From the NCBI RefSeq assembly GCF_014653435.1, contig NZ_BNAO01000002.1, positions 504,009-568,008 on the forward strand: a stretch of DNA of 64,000 nt, given 5' to 3'. This stretch comes from Alishewanella longhuensis (lineage in GTDB: Bacteria > Pseudomonadota > Gammaproteobacteria > Enterobacterales > Alteromonadaceae). The notes below the pieces were generated by a model that worked only from the letters and a program-made list of their open reading frames with translations, made no database searches and had not been told where the DNA came from. Of this stretch, positions 27,603 through 37,572 are shown piece after piece. The translations under genes and the position numbers were made by a program. The number at the start of each line of letters is the position of its first letter. Within the stretch, counting starts at the first letter, position 1.

Positions 27603-29306
27603 ATGCGACGCTGGCAAGAGCACCTGCCATCCTTACAACGCCGATTAGCACTACCTCAAACGTCCTTACAGCTATGCCTGTTAGGCATGTTAGGTGGCCT
27701 GATTGCCGCCCTGCTAATCATTTTATTCCGCTTAGCTATCATTGGTTTACAAGGTTTTTTCTTAGAGAATACCGATGACTTCAGCAGTATTGATGCCGAA
27801 TTCCGCTGGTTATTGCCCTTAGGCGGTGCTGCCTGTATTGGTGTTATTGCACTGTTTACCGGCTATCGTCATTATCGGCTGGGCATCCCCTTTGTAATTC
27901 ACCGTATTAAAACCGCTTATGGCGTTATGCCGTTTCGCAACACCTTAAATCAGTTTTTCGGCGGTATTCTCGCACTGGCCAGTGGTTTTTCAGTAGGTCG
28001 TGAGGGCCCGTCGGTACATTTAGGTGCCTATGGTGCTAGTAGTGTCGGTCGTTATTTAAAACTACCCTACAACAGTATCCGTATTTTAGCGGGCTGCGGA
28101 ATCGCTGCTGGCATCTCTGCCTCGTTTAATACACCTTTGGCCGCCATGATCTTTGTAATGGAAGTGGTACTACGTGAGTACCGTATTCATGTATTTATCC
28201 CAGTAATGTTGGCTTCTGTAGTCGGCGCCTTAGCAACGCAATTGGTATTTGGACATGATCGGGAACTGGCCGCCTTAGATATTATCAATTTAAGTGTCTG
28301 GCACTTCCCTTACCTTATTTTATGCGGCATCATTTTTGGCGCTGTTGCCTGGTTGTTTAACCGCCATTTAATGTTAATGCTGCGCACCTTTAAAAAATGG
28401 CCGTTATTATTACGCCTGGCCTTAGCAGGCGCTGTTACTGCGGCAGTCGGCTACTTTATCCCCCATGCAATGGGTGCAGAAACGGGCGCTATTCAATTTG
28501 CTATCAATAATCCAACCGAAATCCATCTGCTATTAGTGATTTTTATCGGTAAATTTATCTTAACCCTGTTTGCGATAGGCCTGGGCGTCCCCGGCGGCAT
28601 TATTGGCCCTATCTTTGGTATTGGCGTAGTACTTGGCACTATTTTAGCCATAGTGCCAGCGATTATTGTCGACAACAGCAGTAATGCCGGCACCTACGCG
28701 GTATTGGGCATGGCAGGGATGATGGCTGCCACCCTACATGCGCCCTTGGCGGCCTTAGTGGCGGTAATGGAGTTAGCAGCCAACCAGCATATTATATTGC
28801 CAGCCATGCTGGTGATTGTGACTGCTTATGTGACGACAGTGCAGTTTTTTAATAATAAATCGATCTTTTTAATGCAACTTGATTTTATGCAGCTGCCCTA
28901 TAAATTATCCCCTGCCGATGATGTCTTACAAAAAGTCGGCGTGCTGGCGGTCATGAGTCAGGATTATCAACTACTGGACAATCCAACCGAACAACAGGTA
29001 TGCGAGCAGCTGGATAATATACAGCCCCCCTGCCAATTATTGATCAAACGCAATGAGCATGATGCTGTGCAATTTTATACTGCGCAATATGATGTTAGCC
29101 TGTCATTATCCGGTGATAGCGCCGTACACTATTTGCCGGTAAAGGGTTTATCCCAGCAATGCACCATGGCAGAAGTACTGGCAGAGCTGGAAGATAAACG
29201 TGAAGGGATTGTCTATATTTATCAAGACCATCCAGGGCAACCTATGGGCATTATCCGCTGGGACCAGTTACGGGCCTTGCTGATTAAACAGAATAATTTA
29301 ATATGA
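27603..29306 (+). CDS. ClC-family chloride channel/transporter
   Basis: An inner-membrane ClC protein of 567 residues. The conserved selectivity motif GREGPSVHLGAYG (gating Glu inside GREGP near residue 137) and the later GLGVPGGIIGPIFGIG are intact, so H+/Cl- exchange or Cl- conduction is likely. About 11 hydrophobic segments run to residue 420. The C-terminal 140 residues form a cytosolic domain that resembles a diverged CBS pair (ends GIVYIYQDHPGQPMGIIRWDQL). It overlaps hemJ by 4 bases (ATGA), so the two are translationally coupled. Confidence 0.9.
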   Translation: MRRWQEHLPSLQRRLALPQTSLQLCLLGMLGGLIAALLIILFRLAIIGLQGFFLENTDDFSSIDAEFRWLLPLGGAACIGVIALFTGYRHYRLGIPFVIHRIKTAYGVMPFRNTLNQFFGGILALASGFSVGREGPSVHLGAYGASSVGRYLKLPYNSIRILAGCGIAAGISASFNTPLAAMIFVMEVVLREYRIHVFIPVMLASVVGALATQLVFGHDRELAALDIINLSVWHFPYLILCGIIFGAVAWLFNRHLMLMLRTFKKWPLLLRLALAGAVTAAVGYFIPHAMGAETGAIQFAINNPTEIHLLLVIFIGKFILTLFAIGLGVPGGIIGPIFGIGVVLGTILAIVPAIIVDNSSNAGTYAVLGMAGMMAATLHAPLAALVAVMELAANQHIILPAMLVIVTAYVTTVQFFNNKSIFLMQLDFMQLPYKLSPADDVLQKVGVLAVMSQDYQLLDNPTEQQVCEQLDNIQPPCQLLIKRNEHDAVQFYTAQYDVSLSLSGDSAVHYLPVKGLSQQCTMAEVLAELEDKREGIVYIYQDHPGQPMGIIRWDQLRALLIKQNNLI

Positions 29307-29734
29307 CCTTAATTTTAATCTACAAAGCCTTACATGTGTTTTTTATGGTGGCTTGGTTTGCCGGGATCTTTTATCTGCCCCGCTTATTTGTGTACCATGC
29401 TGCAACAAACAACAAAGAATGCGATGCCACCTTTAAAGTGATGGAACGGCGTTTACTGTACTTTGTCACCCCCTTTGCCATACTGACGCTGATCTTTGGC
29501 GTGCTGTTAATTTACAGCTATGGCCGGGCCTGGTTTGCGGTAAGTAGCTGGCTGCATTATAAGCTGCTATTGGTCACCTTACTTTACGTCTACCACGCTT
29601 ATTGCTTTAAGCTACTGACCGATTTTAAGCACAATCGCAATAAATACAGCCCACGTTTTTATCGGATCTTTAATGAACTACCGGTTCTGCTATTACTCGC
29701 GATCATTCTGTTGGCCGTGTTAAAGCCGCTGTAA
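29303..29734 (+). CDS. hemJ: Protoporphyrinogen oxidase HemJ
   Basis: Oxidises protoporphyrinogen IX to protoporphyrin IX, the penultimate step of haem synthesis, in the inner membrane. The 143-residue protein has four hydrophobic helices and the UPF0093 hallmarks HVFFMVAWFAGIFYLPRLFVYH (conserved His), LKLL-type HYKLLLVTLLYVYH, and RFYRIFNELPVLLLL. It overlaps the ClC gene and precedes pyrB and hemL; hemL acts earlier in the same pathway and is 1.1 kb downstream. Confidence 0.93.
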   Translation: MTLILIYKALHVFFMVAWFAGIFYLPRLFVYHAATNNKECDATFKVMERRLLYFVTPFAILTLIFGVLLIYSYGRAWFAVSSWLHYKLLLVTLLYVYHAYCFKLLTDFKHNRNKYSPRFYRIFNELPVLLLLAIILLAVLKPL

Positions 29735-29803
29735 ATTGCGTATAATAAGCCGATCAGGCCAACAGGCTTTCTTCCCCGCTATCCGATTAAGTGAGCACGC
29801 ACT

Positions 29804-30808
29804 ATGAGCTTTAAAGGTCAGCATATCCTCTCGGTTAAACAATTTGACCGCGACAGTATCCAGTATATCTTTGATGTCGCCCGTAACATGGGTCCTTACG
29901 CCAGCCGCAAGAAACGCACCAAGGTGTTAGACGGCGCCATTTTAGGCAATTTGTTTTTTGAACCCAGCACCCGCACCCGGGTGAGCTTTGGCTGCGCTTT
30001 TAACTTATTGGGCGGCGAAGTGCGCGAAACCACGGGTATGGAGTCGTCAGCACTGTCTAAAGGTGAATCCCTATACGATACCGCCCGGGTAATCAGCAGT
30101 TACAGCGATGTCATTGCCATGCGTCATCCACAAGCGGGTTCGGTTGCTGAGTTTGCCGAGGGCAGTCGGGTGCCGGTATTAAACGGCGGTGATGGTGCCA
30201 ATGAACACCCTACTCAGGCATTATTAGATTTATTCACCATTGAGCAAGAGCTGGCTGCTTCACAACAAACTATCGATGGCATGCATATCGCCATGGTAGG
30301 GGATCTTAAGTTTGGCCGTACCGTACACTCATTATCTAAGCTGTTGAGCCTGTATAAAAACCTGCAAATTACCCTTATTTCGCCGCAAGAATTAGCCATG
30401 CCGGATGAGATCATTAGCGCCTTGGAAAATGCTGGCCATCGACTTACCATCAGCGACAAGCTGGAAGGTAACCTGAACGCCGATATCGTCTACCAAACCC
30501 GTATTCAGGAAGAGCGTTTTCCCTCTAAAGCCGAAGCTAACCTGTATCGCGGTAAATTCCGACTGAATCAGGAAATTTATACCCGGCACTGTAAATCAAA
30601 CACCGTCATTATGCATCCGTTGCCGCGCGATTCACGGCAGGAAGCTAACGAGTTGGACAACGATCTGAATTTAAACCCTAACCTGGCCATTTTCCGCCAG
30701 GCCGACAACGGTATTCTGGTGCGGATGGCGCTGTTTGCCTTAACCCTTGGCGTGGAAAATCTGGTACAGGATTACGAATGCGCCGTACCTTGGTACACCA
30801 ATAAATAA
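29804..30808 (+). CDS. pyrB: Aspartate carbamoyltransferase catalytic chain
   Basis: Joins carbamoyl phosphate and aspartate in pyrimidine synthesis. The carbamoyl-phosphate motif [21 protein letters not shown] is near residue 50 and MRHPQAGS and [12 protein letters not shown] are present. The 334 residues are slightly longer than E. coli PyrB (311). No pyrI regulatory gene follows; hemL is next, 18 bases on, so the enzyme is either unregulated by PyrI here or pyrI lies elsewhere. A TATAAT at 29741-29746 upstream is a candidate -10 without a good -35. Confidence 0.96.
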   Translation: MSFKGQHILSVKQFDRDSIQYIFDVARNMGPYASRKKRTKVLDGAILGNLFFEPSTRTRVSFGCAFNLLGGEVRETTGMESSALSKGESLYDTARVISSYSDVIAMRHPQAGSVAEFAEGSRVPVLNGGDGANEHPTQALLDLFTIEQELAASQQTIDGMHIAMVGDLKFGRTVHSLSKLLSLYKNLQITLISPQELAMPDEIISALENAGHRLTISDKLEGNLNADIVYQTRIQEERFPSKAEANLYRGKFRLNQEIYTRHCKSNTVIMHPLPRDSRQEANELDNDLNLNPNLAIFRQADNGILVRMALFALTLGVENLVQDYECAVPWYTNK

Positions 30809-30825
30809 CTGACAGGATAAGTATA

Positions 30826-32109
30826 ATGTCAATTTCTTCTGAATTATTCGCCCGTGCCCAGCACACTATTCCAGGTGGGGTTAATTCGCCCGTTCGTGCT
30901 TTTAAAAGCGTCGGTGGTGAGCCTTTCTTTGTTGCCAAAGCTGAAGGCGCTTATTTATATGATGTTGATGGTAAACGTTATATTGATTATATCGGTTCCT
31001 GGGGCCCGATGTTGCTGGGCCATAATAACCCGGTGATCCGTGAGGCTGTCATCGCTGCCGCAGCCAATGGCTTAAGTTTTGGTGCGCCCTGCCCAGCGGA
31101 AGTGACTATGGCAGAAAAAGTAGCAGAGCTAGTTCCCAGTATGGAAATGCTACGCATGGTCAGCTCGGGTACAGAAGCCACCATGAGTGCCATCCGGCTG
31201 GCTCGTGGCTATACCGGCCGCGATACCATTGTGAAATTTGAAGGCTGCTATCATGGTCATGCCGACTCCCTGTTAGTCAAAGCCGGCTCTGGCGCCCTGA
31301 CCTTAGGTGTACCTAACTCTCCTGGCGTACCGGCCGATTTTGCCAAATACACCCTGACCTGTGAGTTTAATAATCTGGCACAAATTCAGCAGCTGTTTGC
31401 CGAACAAGGCGAGCAGATTGCCTGCATTATTGTCGAACCGGTTGCTGGCAATATGAACTGTATTCCGCCCGAGCCAGGCTTTTTAGAAGGCTTGCGCCAG
31501 CTGTGTGACGATTACGGCAGTGTGCTGATTTTTGATGAAGTGATGACCGGTTTTCGGGTCGCTTTAGGTGGTGCCCAGGCTTATTATGGCGTAACGCCAG
31601 ATTTAACCACCTTAGGTAAAATTATCGGTGGCGGCATGCCGGTCGGCGCTTTTGGCGGTAAAAAAGCCATTATGCAGCATATAGCGCCACTTGGTCCGGT
31701 GTATCAGGCTGGCACATTATCGGGTAACCCTATCGCTATGGCGGCAGGCTTAGCGGCGATGCAGGAAATCAGCAAGCCTGGGGTGTATGAAGCCCTTACT
31801 GAGAAAACTGCACAGCTGATTAAAGGCCTGGCGCAGGCTGCTGCCAAACACGGCATACCGGTGAGCTTTAATCAGGTGGGCGGGATGTTTGGTATGTTCT
31901 TTACTGCGGAAGGCCGGGTGAGCAATTTCCAACAAGCCACCCGCTGCGATATTGACGCCTTTAAACGTTTCTTCCATCTGATGCTGGAGCAAGGGATTTA
32001 TCTGGCACCTTCTGCTTATGAAGCCGGCTTTTTATCCCTGGCACACAGCGATGAAGATTTAGCGGAAACCATTGCTGCTGCTGACTATGCTTTTGCCGCG
32101 TTAAAATAA
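30826..32109 (+). CDS. hemL: Glutamate-1-semialdehyde 2,1-aminomutase
   Basis: PLP enzyme that converts glutamate-1-semialdehyde to 5-aminolevulinate, the committed C5 route to haem. It has the conserved N-terminal [32 protein letters not shown] and the PLP lysine in [18 protein letters not shown] near 265. The 427-residue length is standard. AGGA lies 7 bases before the ATG. It ends at a strong terminator and shares its transcript with pyrB. Confidence 0.97.
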   Translation: MSISSELFARAQHTIPGGVNSPVRAFKSVGGEPFFVAKAEGAYLYDVDGKRYIDYIGSWGPMLLGHNNPVIREAVIAAAANGLSFGAPCPAEVTMAEKVAELVPSMEMLRMVSSGTEATMSAIRLARGYTGRDTIVKFEGCYHGHADSLLVKAGSGALTLGVPNSPGVPADFAKYTLTCEFNNLAQIQQLFAEQGEQIACIIVEPVAGNMNCIPPEPGFLEGLRQLCDDYGSVLIFDEVMTGFRVALGGAQAYYGVTPDLTTLGKIIGGGMPVGAFGGKKAIMQHIAPLGPVYQAGTLSGNPIAMAAGLAAMQEISKPGVYEALTEKTAQLIKGLAQAAAKHGIPVSFNQVGGMFGMFFTAEGRVSNFQQATRCDIDAFKRFFHLMLEQGIYLAPSAYEAGFLSLAHSDEDLAETIAAADYAFAALK

Positions 32110-32135
32110 GCATTAACAGCAATTAGCCACTGTGC

Positions 32136-32174
32136 AAAAGCCCCGATTTGCTTTAGCTAATCGGGGCTTTTTTT
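32136..32174. terminator. Terminator after hemL
   Basis: Arms AAAAGCCCCGAT(T) and (A)ATCGGGGCTTTTTTT around a 12-base loop, with T run on the plus strand and A run on the other side, so it can work in both directions. It lies 27 bases after hemL and about 70 bases from the end of tag on the opposite strand. Confidence 0.88.
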
Positions 32175-32243
32175 AGCACGAAGCTCAGGGGGGTGAAGCT
32201 TAGAACATTGAAGCTTAGGACATTATGGCGAAGGAGTAATGGC

Positions 32244-32816
32244 TTAGACCGCGTTCTTACGAAAGCAGTGGTTATGATGATCATTAACCATACCGCAGGC
32301 CTGCATATGAGCATAGATAATGGTCGACCCCACAAACTTAAAGCCGCGCTTTTTTAAATCTTTACTCATCGCATCGGATTCCGGGCTGGTTGCCCGATAA
32401 TCGGCTGGGCCGCTAATGCTATTTACCTGCGGTACGCCATTAACAAAGCGCCATTGATAAGCACTAAAGCTGCCAAATTCTGCCTGTATCTCCAAAAAGC
32501 GCGCCGCATTATTGATCGCTGCCGCAATCTTTAAGCGGTTACGAATAATACCGGGATTTGCCATAAGTTCAGCAGCTTTGGCCTCGTCGAAACGGGCCAC
32601 CAACACAGGATCAAAGCCAGCAAAGGCGGCACGATAATTATCGCGTTTCTTCAATACCGTATACCAGCTTAACCCTGCCTGCGCAGCCTCCAGCGTTAAA
32701 AACTCAAATAGCTTGTTATCGTCATAAACCGGCACACCCCACTCGGTATCATGATAAGCCACATAGTCTGGTTTACTTAAATCCACCCAGCCGCAACGAC
32801 ATGCCTCTGCTGTCAT
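32244..32816 (-). CDS. tag: DNA-3-methyladenine glycosylase I
   Basis: Excises 3-methyladenine from alkylated DNA. The 190-residue protein begins MTAEACRCGWVDLSKPDYVAYHDTEWG, the Tag signature with the Zn-binding Cys, and ends with the His/Cys-containing GMVNDHHNHC. ATG 32816 has GGAG 8 bases upstream; a GTG at 32840 would overlap mrcB. It lies 17 bases after the mrcB stop on the same strand and may be part of that transcript. Confidence 0.94.
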   Translation of the reverse strand: MTAEACRCGWVDLSKPDYVAYHDTEWGVPVYDDNKLFEFLTLEAAQAGLSWYTVLKKRDNYRAAFAGFDPVLVARFDEAKAAELMANPGIIRNRLKIAAAINNAARFLEIQAEFGSFSAYQWRFVNGVPQVNSISGPADYRATSPESDAMSKDLKKRGFKFVGSTIIYAHMQACGMVNDHHNHCFRKNAV

Positions 32817-32832
32817 AACTTGCTCCAAAGTG

Positions 32833-35073
32833 TTAATCACAGGCTGCTAACTGTAGCATAGTAGCTTTATGCGCCGGTAATAACCAACTATTGGGGCAGT
32901 ATTCCGGCACCGGCAGGCCACTGTTGGTAGAAAAACGCTGCCATTCTACCTGCTCTGGCATATAGCGAATAAGGTTATGTTTGCCTCTTTGTCGGAAATA
33001 ATCAGCAAAGACCCGAAGCGCACCAGTACCACCGGTTAGGCCAGTACTTTTATTATCATCCCGTCCTAACCAGACAGTGACCAGTGTATCCTGATCAAAA
33101 CCGGCAAACCAGCTATCCCGATAGTCACTCGAGGTTCCGGTTTTACCCGCAAAGGTTGGCTGCGGCCAGGTGCGGGCTAAGGATTGTGCCGTACCGGTCA
33201 GCGTTGATTCAATCATCGCATAATGTAATAAATACACATCCTCTGCCGGGTAACGCTGACTTTTCGGGCTAGCGCGCTGATACACTACAGCACCATGCTG
33301 ATCCGTCACCGCTTGCACTGCCGCTAGTTGCTGATGTACGCCATTATTGGCAATGGTTTGATAAAGCTGTGTCACTTCATAGGGCGATAAATCTACCGCG
33401 CCCAATAAGGCAGCCGGAAAAAGATTAACCCGCCGCTCTAATCCTAAACGGCGTAGCGCATCCTGCACTTTGGGCATACCTAACTGCAAGCCTAAGCGCA
33501 CCGTGGGCAAATTGCGCGAGTCCGCCAGGGCACGCATTAACGACACCGGACCACGAAATTGCTTATCAAAGTTTTGTGGTTGCCAATCCTGATTATTATT
33601 ACGCAGGCTGATCGGGCTATCGTCTAATAAGGTGCCAAGCGTAAAACGGCCACGCTGCGCCAAAGCCTCCAAGTAAATCGGCGGTTTAATCAAACTGCCA
33701 ATCGGCCTTCTTGCCTCTAACGCCCGGTTAAAACCGGCATAGCCCGCAGTTTTGCCGCCCACCAGCGCTTGTATAGCGGCTTGTTGATAATCTACGACTA
33801 GCATGGCCGCTTCCAGCTCTTTGTTCATCTCGGGTACTAATTGGCTAACTGTGCGTTCGGCCTGCGTTTGCGCCATCGGATCCAGATAGGTAAAGACCTT
33901 AATACCACTGTGCATTAGCTTGGGATCCAGCGCCAATTGCCGTAACTCCCGTTTAACCGCGTCCATATAGGCCGGGAAGCTGGCATTAAGGTATTGGCCG
34001 CGCGGCACCAATTGCATGGGTTTGTTAATGGCCTGCTCGAAAGCGGGCCTATCAAGTAAATGCTGCTCAAACATCAAGCGTAGTACCAGATCGCGCCGGC
34101 GCTGCGCCCGCTCAGGGAAACGTCTGGGATCATAGTATCCAGGCCCCTTGACCACGCCTATTAACAAGGCGTATTGCTCTGGCGCTAATTCAGCAAGTGG
34201 TTTACCAAAATAAAAACGGCTGGCTAAACCAAAACCATGTACTGCAGTGGCATGGTTTTGGCCAAGGTATATTTCATTTAAATAGGCCTCTAAAATCTGA
34301 TCTTTACTAAAACGGAAGTCCAGCACCAACGCAATAAAGGCTTCATTGACCTTGCGCCATAAGGTACGATCATGGGTGAGATACATATTTTTGGCTAATT
34401 GCTGGGTCAGCGTCGAGCCGCCCTGCACAGTTCGGCCGGCGACTAAGTTCACGCCAAAAGCACGCAATATGGCTAAGGGTGATACGCCACGATGCTGATA
34501 AAAATCACGGTCTTCAACCAGTAACAGCGTTTCTTTTAATAGTTCCGGTACTAATTCCAGACGGACTAACTCACGATCTTCTTGATGTGGCGAAACCAGA
34601 TGCTCGATTAATTGTGGCTCTAACTGAGCAAAATCAAGACTTTTACCCTGCTGAACAATACGACTGATACCAGTGCGGTTAAATTCCACACTAAAACGCT
34701 CGGCGCTTTGCTCGCCGTCGACAAAGGTAAAGCTTCGTCTAAATAGCGTTACGCTGCCACCGTTAACGCTAAATTGGCCCGGCCCGGTAACCTCATTACT
34801 GCGCCGATACTGTAATTGCTCCAGCTCCAGAATAAGATTGGCTTGTGTCAGATATTTACCGGGGAACAGTGCCAGGCTTCTGCCATAAATTTGCGCCGGC
34901 ACCTGCCATTTCTGACCCGAGAAGGTACTGGTGATCTTGCTATCCAAATAGATAAAATAAACGACTAACGCCAGTAGCACCACTAACCCAAGTTTTAAAG
35001 CCGTTAGCCAAACTATCCGCCACCAGCGGGCCGGGCGGCTGGATTTACTGGTTTTCTTTTTATTTCGGCTCAT
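32833..35073 (-). CDS. mrcB: Penicillin-binding protein 1B
   Basis: Bifunctional class A enzyme that polymerises and cross-links peptidoglycan on the outer face of the inner membrane. After a basic N terminus and helix (TALKLGLVVLLALVVYFIYL) comes the UB2H-like domain, then the glycosyltransferase with EDRDFYQHRGVSPLAI and QGGSTLTQQLAKN. The transpeptidase has RPIGSLIKP (SxxK), DSRN (SxN) and the KTGTS motif near residue 625. The 746 residues are a little shorter than E. coli PBP1B (844), mainly at the N terminus. Its start overlaps the hrpB stop by 4 bases. Confidence 0.95.
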   Translation of the reverse strand: MSRNKKKTSKSSRPARWWRIVWLTALKLGLVVLLALVVYFIYLDSKITSTFSGQKWQVPAQIYGRSLALFPGKYLTQANLILELEQLQYRRSNEVTGPGQFSVNGGSVTLFRRSFTFVDGEQSAERFSVEFNRTGISRIVQQGKSLDFAQLEPQLIEHLVSPHQEDRELVRLELVPELLKETLLLVEDRDFYQHRGVSPLAILRAFGVNLVAGRTVQGGSTLTQQLAKNMYLTHDRTLWRKVNEAFIALVLDFRFSKDQILEAYLNEIYLGQNHATAVHGFGLASRFYFGKPLAELAPEQYALLIGVVKGPGYYDPRRFPERAQRRRDLVLRLMFEQHLLDRPAFEQAINKPMQLVPRGQYLNASFPAYMDAVKRELRQLALDPKLMHSGIKVFTYLDPMAQTQAERTVSQLVPEMNKELEAAMLVVDYQQAAIQALVGGKTAGYAGFNRALEARRPIGSLIKPPIYLEALAQRGRFTLGTLLDDSPISLRNNNQDWQPQNFDKQFRGPVSLMRALADSRNLPTVRLGLQLGMPKVQDALRRLGLERRVNLFPAALLGAVDLSPYEVTQLYQTIANNGVHQQLAAVQAVTDQHGAVVYQRASPKSQRYPAEDVYLLHYAMIESTLTGTAQSLARTWPQPTFAGKTGTSSDYRDSWFAGFDQDTLVTVWLGRDDNKSTGLTGGTGALRVFADYFRQRGKHNLIRYMPEQVEWQRFSTNSGLPVPEYCPNSWLLPAHKATMLQLAACD

Positions 35074-37538
35074 AACTGCATCGCTTTTTTCGTTTTAGTA
35101 GTAGGCAGCGCCTGCGCCGGATCATCCGGCCAAAAGTGTTTAGGGTAACGCCCTTTCATCTCTTTTTTCACCTCTTGCCAGCTCTGCTGCCAAAAACTGG
35201 CCAGATCACGGGTAATTTGCAGCGGCTGTCGACCTGGTGATAATAAGGTAATGGTCAGTGGCAGTTTACCGTCCAGTATGCTCGGCGAGCTGAGTTGACC
35301 ATACATTTCCTGAACCCGCACTGAAAACCCAGGCCCCCCTTGTAAGCTGTAATCGATTGCCAGCTTGCTACCGGTGGGCGCTTGCCAGCTGTCGGGTAAT
35401 AATTGCTTTAGCTGCTGCTGTTGCTGAAAGCTCAATTGCTGCCAGAGTAAATCATATAAGGGTAATTGCGCTAGCTGACTGGCTTTATTTACGTCGCCAA
35501 GATAAGGCCCCAGCCAATGGCTTAAATTGGCCAGTAAGGCCGCATCACTGAGATCTGGAAACGTCAGATAGTCATACTGACGCAATAAGGCCAAACGTTG
35601 CTGTAATTGCCGGCAGGTTTCGCTAAAAAGCAATACCGCTAAACCTTGCTTGCTTATATAACTTAACCAGGCTTGCTGTTTTTCGGCAACGGTTAATTGC
35701 AAGGTTGTCGGGCGACGCTGTAGCACAATTTGCCCAAAACGCCGCTGTTGCTCACTGTAAAAGCCTGCTTGTTTTTCGTCCCAGCCAGTAACGTTTTGCC
35801 AGGGCAGTTCTGGCCAATCGGCTAATACTTCTTCCAACCGGATAGCGACCGCTTGCTGAATACGATTATGTTGCTGCTGTTGCTGAATAGAGAGTACCAC
35901 CAGATAGGCTTGCTGCTGCAATGGATGCTCCGCAGTTAAGCTAGCACCGGCGCCATTGGCCAGCAAATAGCCCTGCCCCCGACGCTGCGCTAAGCGATCA
36001 GGGTAAGCGCGTAACAATAATACCGGCACCCATTCCAGCGGTAAACTATGCGCGGGCTGACAAGCGAGGCGTCTAGCCAGTTGCTGTGCCTGCTGATATT
36101 GCCTGCTGACACTGCTATGACGGCTTTGTAAGCGCGCCAATTGTTGGTACAGATCATCTTGGGTGACCAGGGCCTCTTCTAATAGGGCCGCCAACAATAC
36201 CGCCAGCCATAGCACACCCGGCTGTTCGGCTTCCAGCATTCTGGCATGCTGCAACATACTGGCTAATCGAATATCAGTGCCAAACTGATAGAGGGTGCGG
36301 CCATAAGCGGTAAGTTGCTCTTGCTGATCTAACACCTGCAATTGCTGTAATAAGACAGTAGCGGCGGCCAGATTGGCGGTGTTTGGCGCTGTCAGCCAGG
36401 CTAAATCCGCCGGCTGACAGCCCCAAACCGCGATTTCTAAGCGTAACGCCGTTAGATCGGCCAAGGCAATTTCCGCGGGCTCAAACGCCTGACGGCGTTG
36501 CCATTGTTCAGCCGTGTCTAACCGATAACAATAACCGGCAGCCAAACGCCCAGCGCGTCCCGCACGCTGAGTTGCCGCAGCCTGGCTAATGGCAATGGTA
36601 TCTAAGCGACTAATACCCGAACGCGCCTGATAGCTGGCACGTCTGGCTAAACCGCTGTCCACCACCACATTAATCCCCTCGATGGTTAAGCTGGTTTCCG
36701 CTAAATTAGTCGCCAGTACAATTTTAAATTCCCCAGTTGGCGGTGCGGCTATTGCCGCTTGCTGCGCGGCCAACGTCATACTGCCCAGTAAAGGCAGCAC
36801 CTTAAGATGAGCAGGTAAGGCTTGCCCGGCGAGCCAGTCTGCCGCTTGCTTTATTTCTGCTTGCCCGGGCAAAAAGACTAAAACGCTACTTTGATGCTGA
36901 TAAAACGCCTGTAGCGCCTGCCGTGCGCACTGCACCGTTATTGGCTCTTTACCCGGCGGCTGATAGTGAATACTAACCGGATAACTGCGGCCCTGGCTTT
37001 GCAGCACAGGTGCTTGTAAATACGCGGCGAGCGCACTGCTATCGAGCGTAGCGGACATCACCAGAATCTTTAACTTGTCGTTTAATTGCTGCACTTCTAA
37101 AGCGAGTGCTAATCCTAAATCAGCATGCAAGGATCGTTCGTGAAATTCATCAAAAATCAGCAGATCAACGGTTGCAAGCTCAGGATCTTGCTGGATTTTG
37201 CGTGTTAAAATCCCCTCTGTGACAATAAGTAAGCGGGTATTACCACTAAACTTGCTCTCCTGACGGATCTGATAGCCTACTGTCTCGCCAATATTTTCGC
37301 CCAATTGCGCAGCCAGATAGCCGGCAATCGCTCTGGCAGCCAGCCGCCGCGGTTCCAATAATAAAATACGTTTATTGGCAAAGGCCGGTTGCTTCAGTAA
37401 GTACAGCGGCAAATAGGTCGATTTACCGGCACCCGGCGGCGCAGATAACACCACGCGCGGTTCGTGCGCCAATAAATGGCAGAGTTCAGGCAGGATTTCA
37501 GCTACAGGTAACACAGTTTTTGTACTCGCATACGCCAA
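35070..37538 (-). CDS. hrpB: ATP-dependent helicase HrpB
   Basis: DEAH-box family RNA-helicase-like protein of unclear physiological substrate, usually next to mrcB. Walker A is SAPPGAGKSTYLPLYLL near residue 35 and the DEAH box is the HrpB variant IFDEFHERSLHADLGL. SATLDS, FLPGQAEI and TQRAGRAGR follow, then the HrpB-specific C-terminal domain. The 822 residues are normal. No ATG is available in frame: the options are TTG (37538), which lies in a hairpin arm, and GTG (37514), which gives the LPVAEILPEL start of the family. A TAG in frame two codons upstream of the TTG rules out anything longer. Confidence 0.92.
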   Translation of the reverse strand: MAYASTKTVLPVAEILPELCHLLAHEPRVVLSAPPGAGKSTYLPLYLLKQPAFANKRILLLEPRRLAARAIAGYLAAQLGENIGETVGYQIRQESKFSGNTRLLIVTEGILTRKIQQDPELATVDLLIFDEFHERSLHADLGLALALEVQQLNDKLKILVMSATLDSSALAAYLQAPVLQSQGRSYPVSIHYQPPGKEPITVQCARQALQAFYQHQSSVLVFLPGQAEIKQAADWLAGQALPAHLKVLPLLGSMTLAAQQAAIAAPPTGEFKIVLATNLAETSLTIEGINVVVDSGLARRASYQARSGISRLDTIAISQAAATQRAGRAGRLAAGYCYRLDTAEQWQRRQAFEPAEIALADLTALRLEIAVWGCQPADLAWLTAPNTANLAAATVLLQQLQVLDQQEQLTAYGRTLYQFGTDIRLASMLQHARMLEAEQPGVLWLAVLLAALLEEALVTQDDLYQQLARLQSRHSSVSRQYQQAQQLARRLACQPAHSLPLEWVPVLLLRAYPDRLAQRRGQGYLLANGAGASLTAEHPLQQQAYLVVLSIQQQQQHNRIQQAVAIRLEEVLADWPELPWQNVTGWDEKQAGFYSEQQRRFGQIVLQRRPTTLQLTVAEKQQAWLSYISKQGLAVLLFSETCRQLQQRLALLRQYDYLTFPDLSDAALLANLSHWLGPYLGDVNKASQLAQLPLYDLLWQQLSFQQQQQLKQLLPDSWQAPTGSKLAIDYSLQGGPGFSVRVQEMYGQLSSPSILDGKLPLTITLLSPGRQPLQITRDLASFWQQSWQEVKKEMKGRYPKHFWPDDPAQALPTTKTKKAMQL

Positions 37539-37557
37539 CGGCTAACGGCCGTTGGCG
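37533..37557 (-). promoter_or_regulatory. Stem-loop over the hrpB start
   Basis: A perfect 9-bp stem (CGCCAACGG / CCGTTGGCG, 7-base loop) lies between pepB and hrpB. The TTG start option of hrpB is inside the downstream arm. There is no T run after it, so it is not a typical terminator. It may hold the initiation region or protect the pepB mRNA end. Confidence 0.4.
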
Positions 37558-37572
37558 GGATAGACCAGGGCG

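Noticed and set aside
29741-29783. A PyrL-like attenuator before pyrB
   Set aside because: TATAAT and a weak AAGCC/GGCTT hairpin are present, but there is no leader ORF with a uridine-sensitive T run, so attenuation is not supported.
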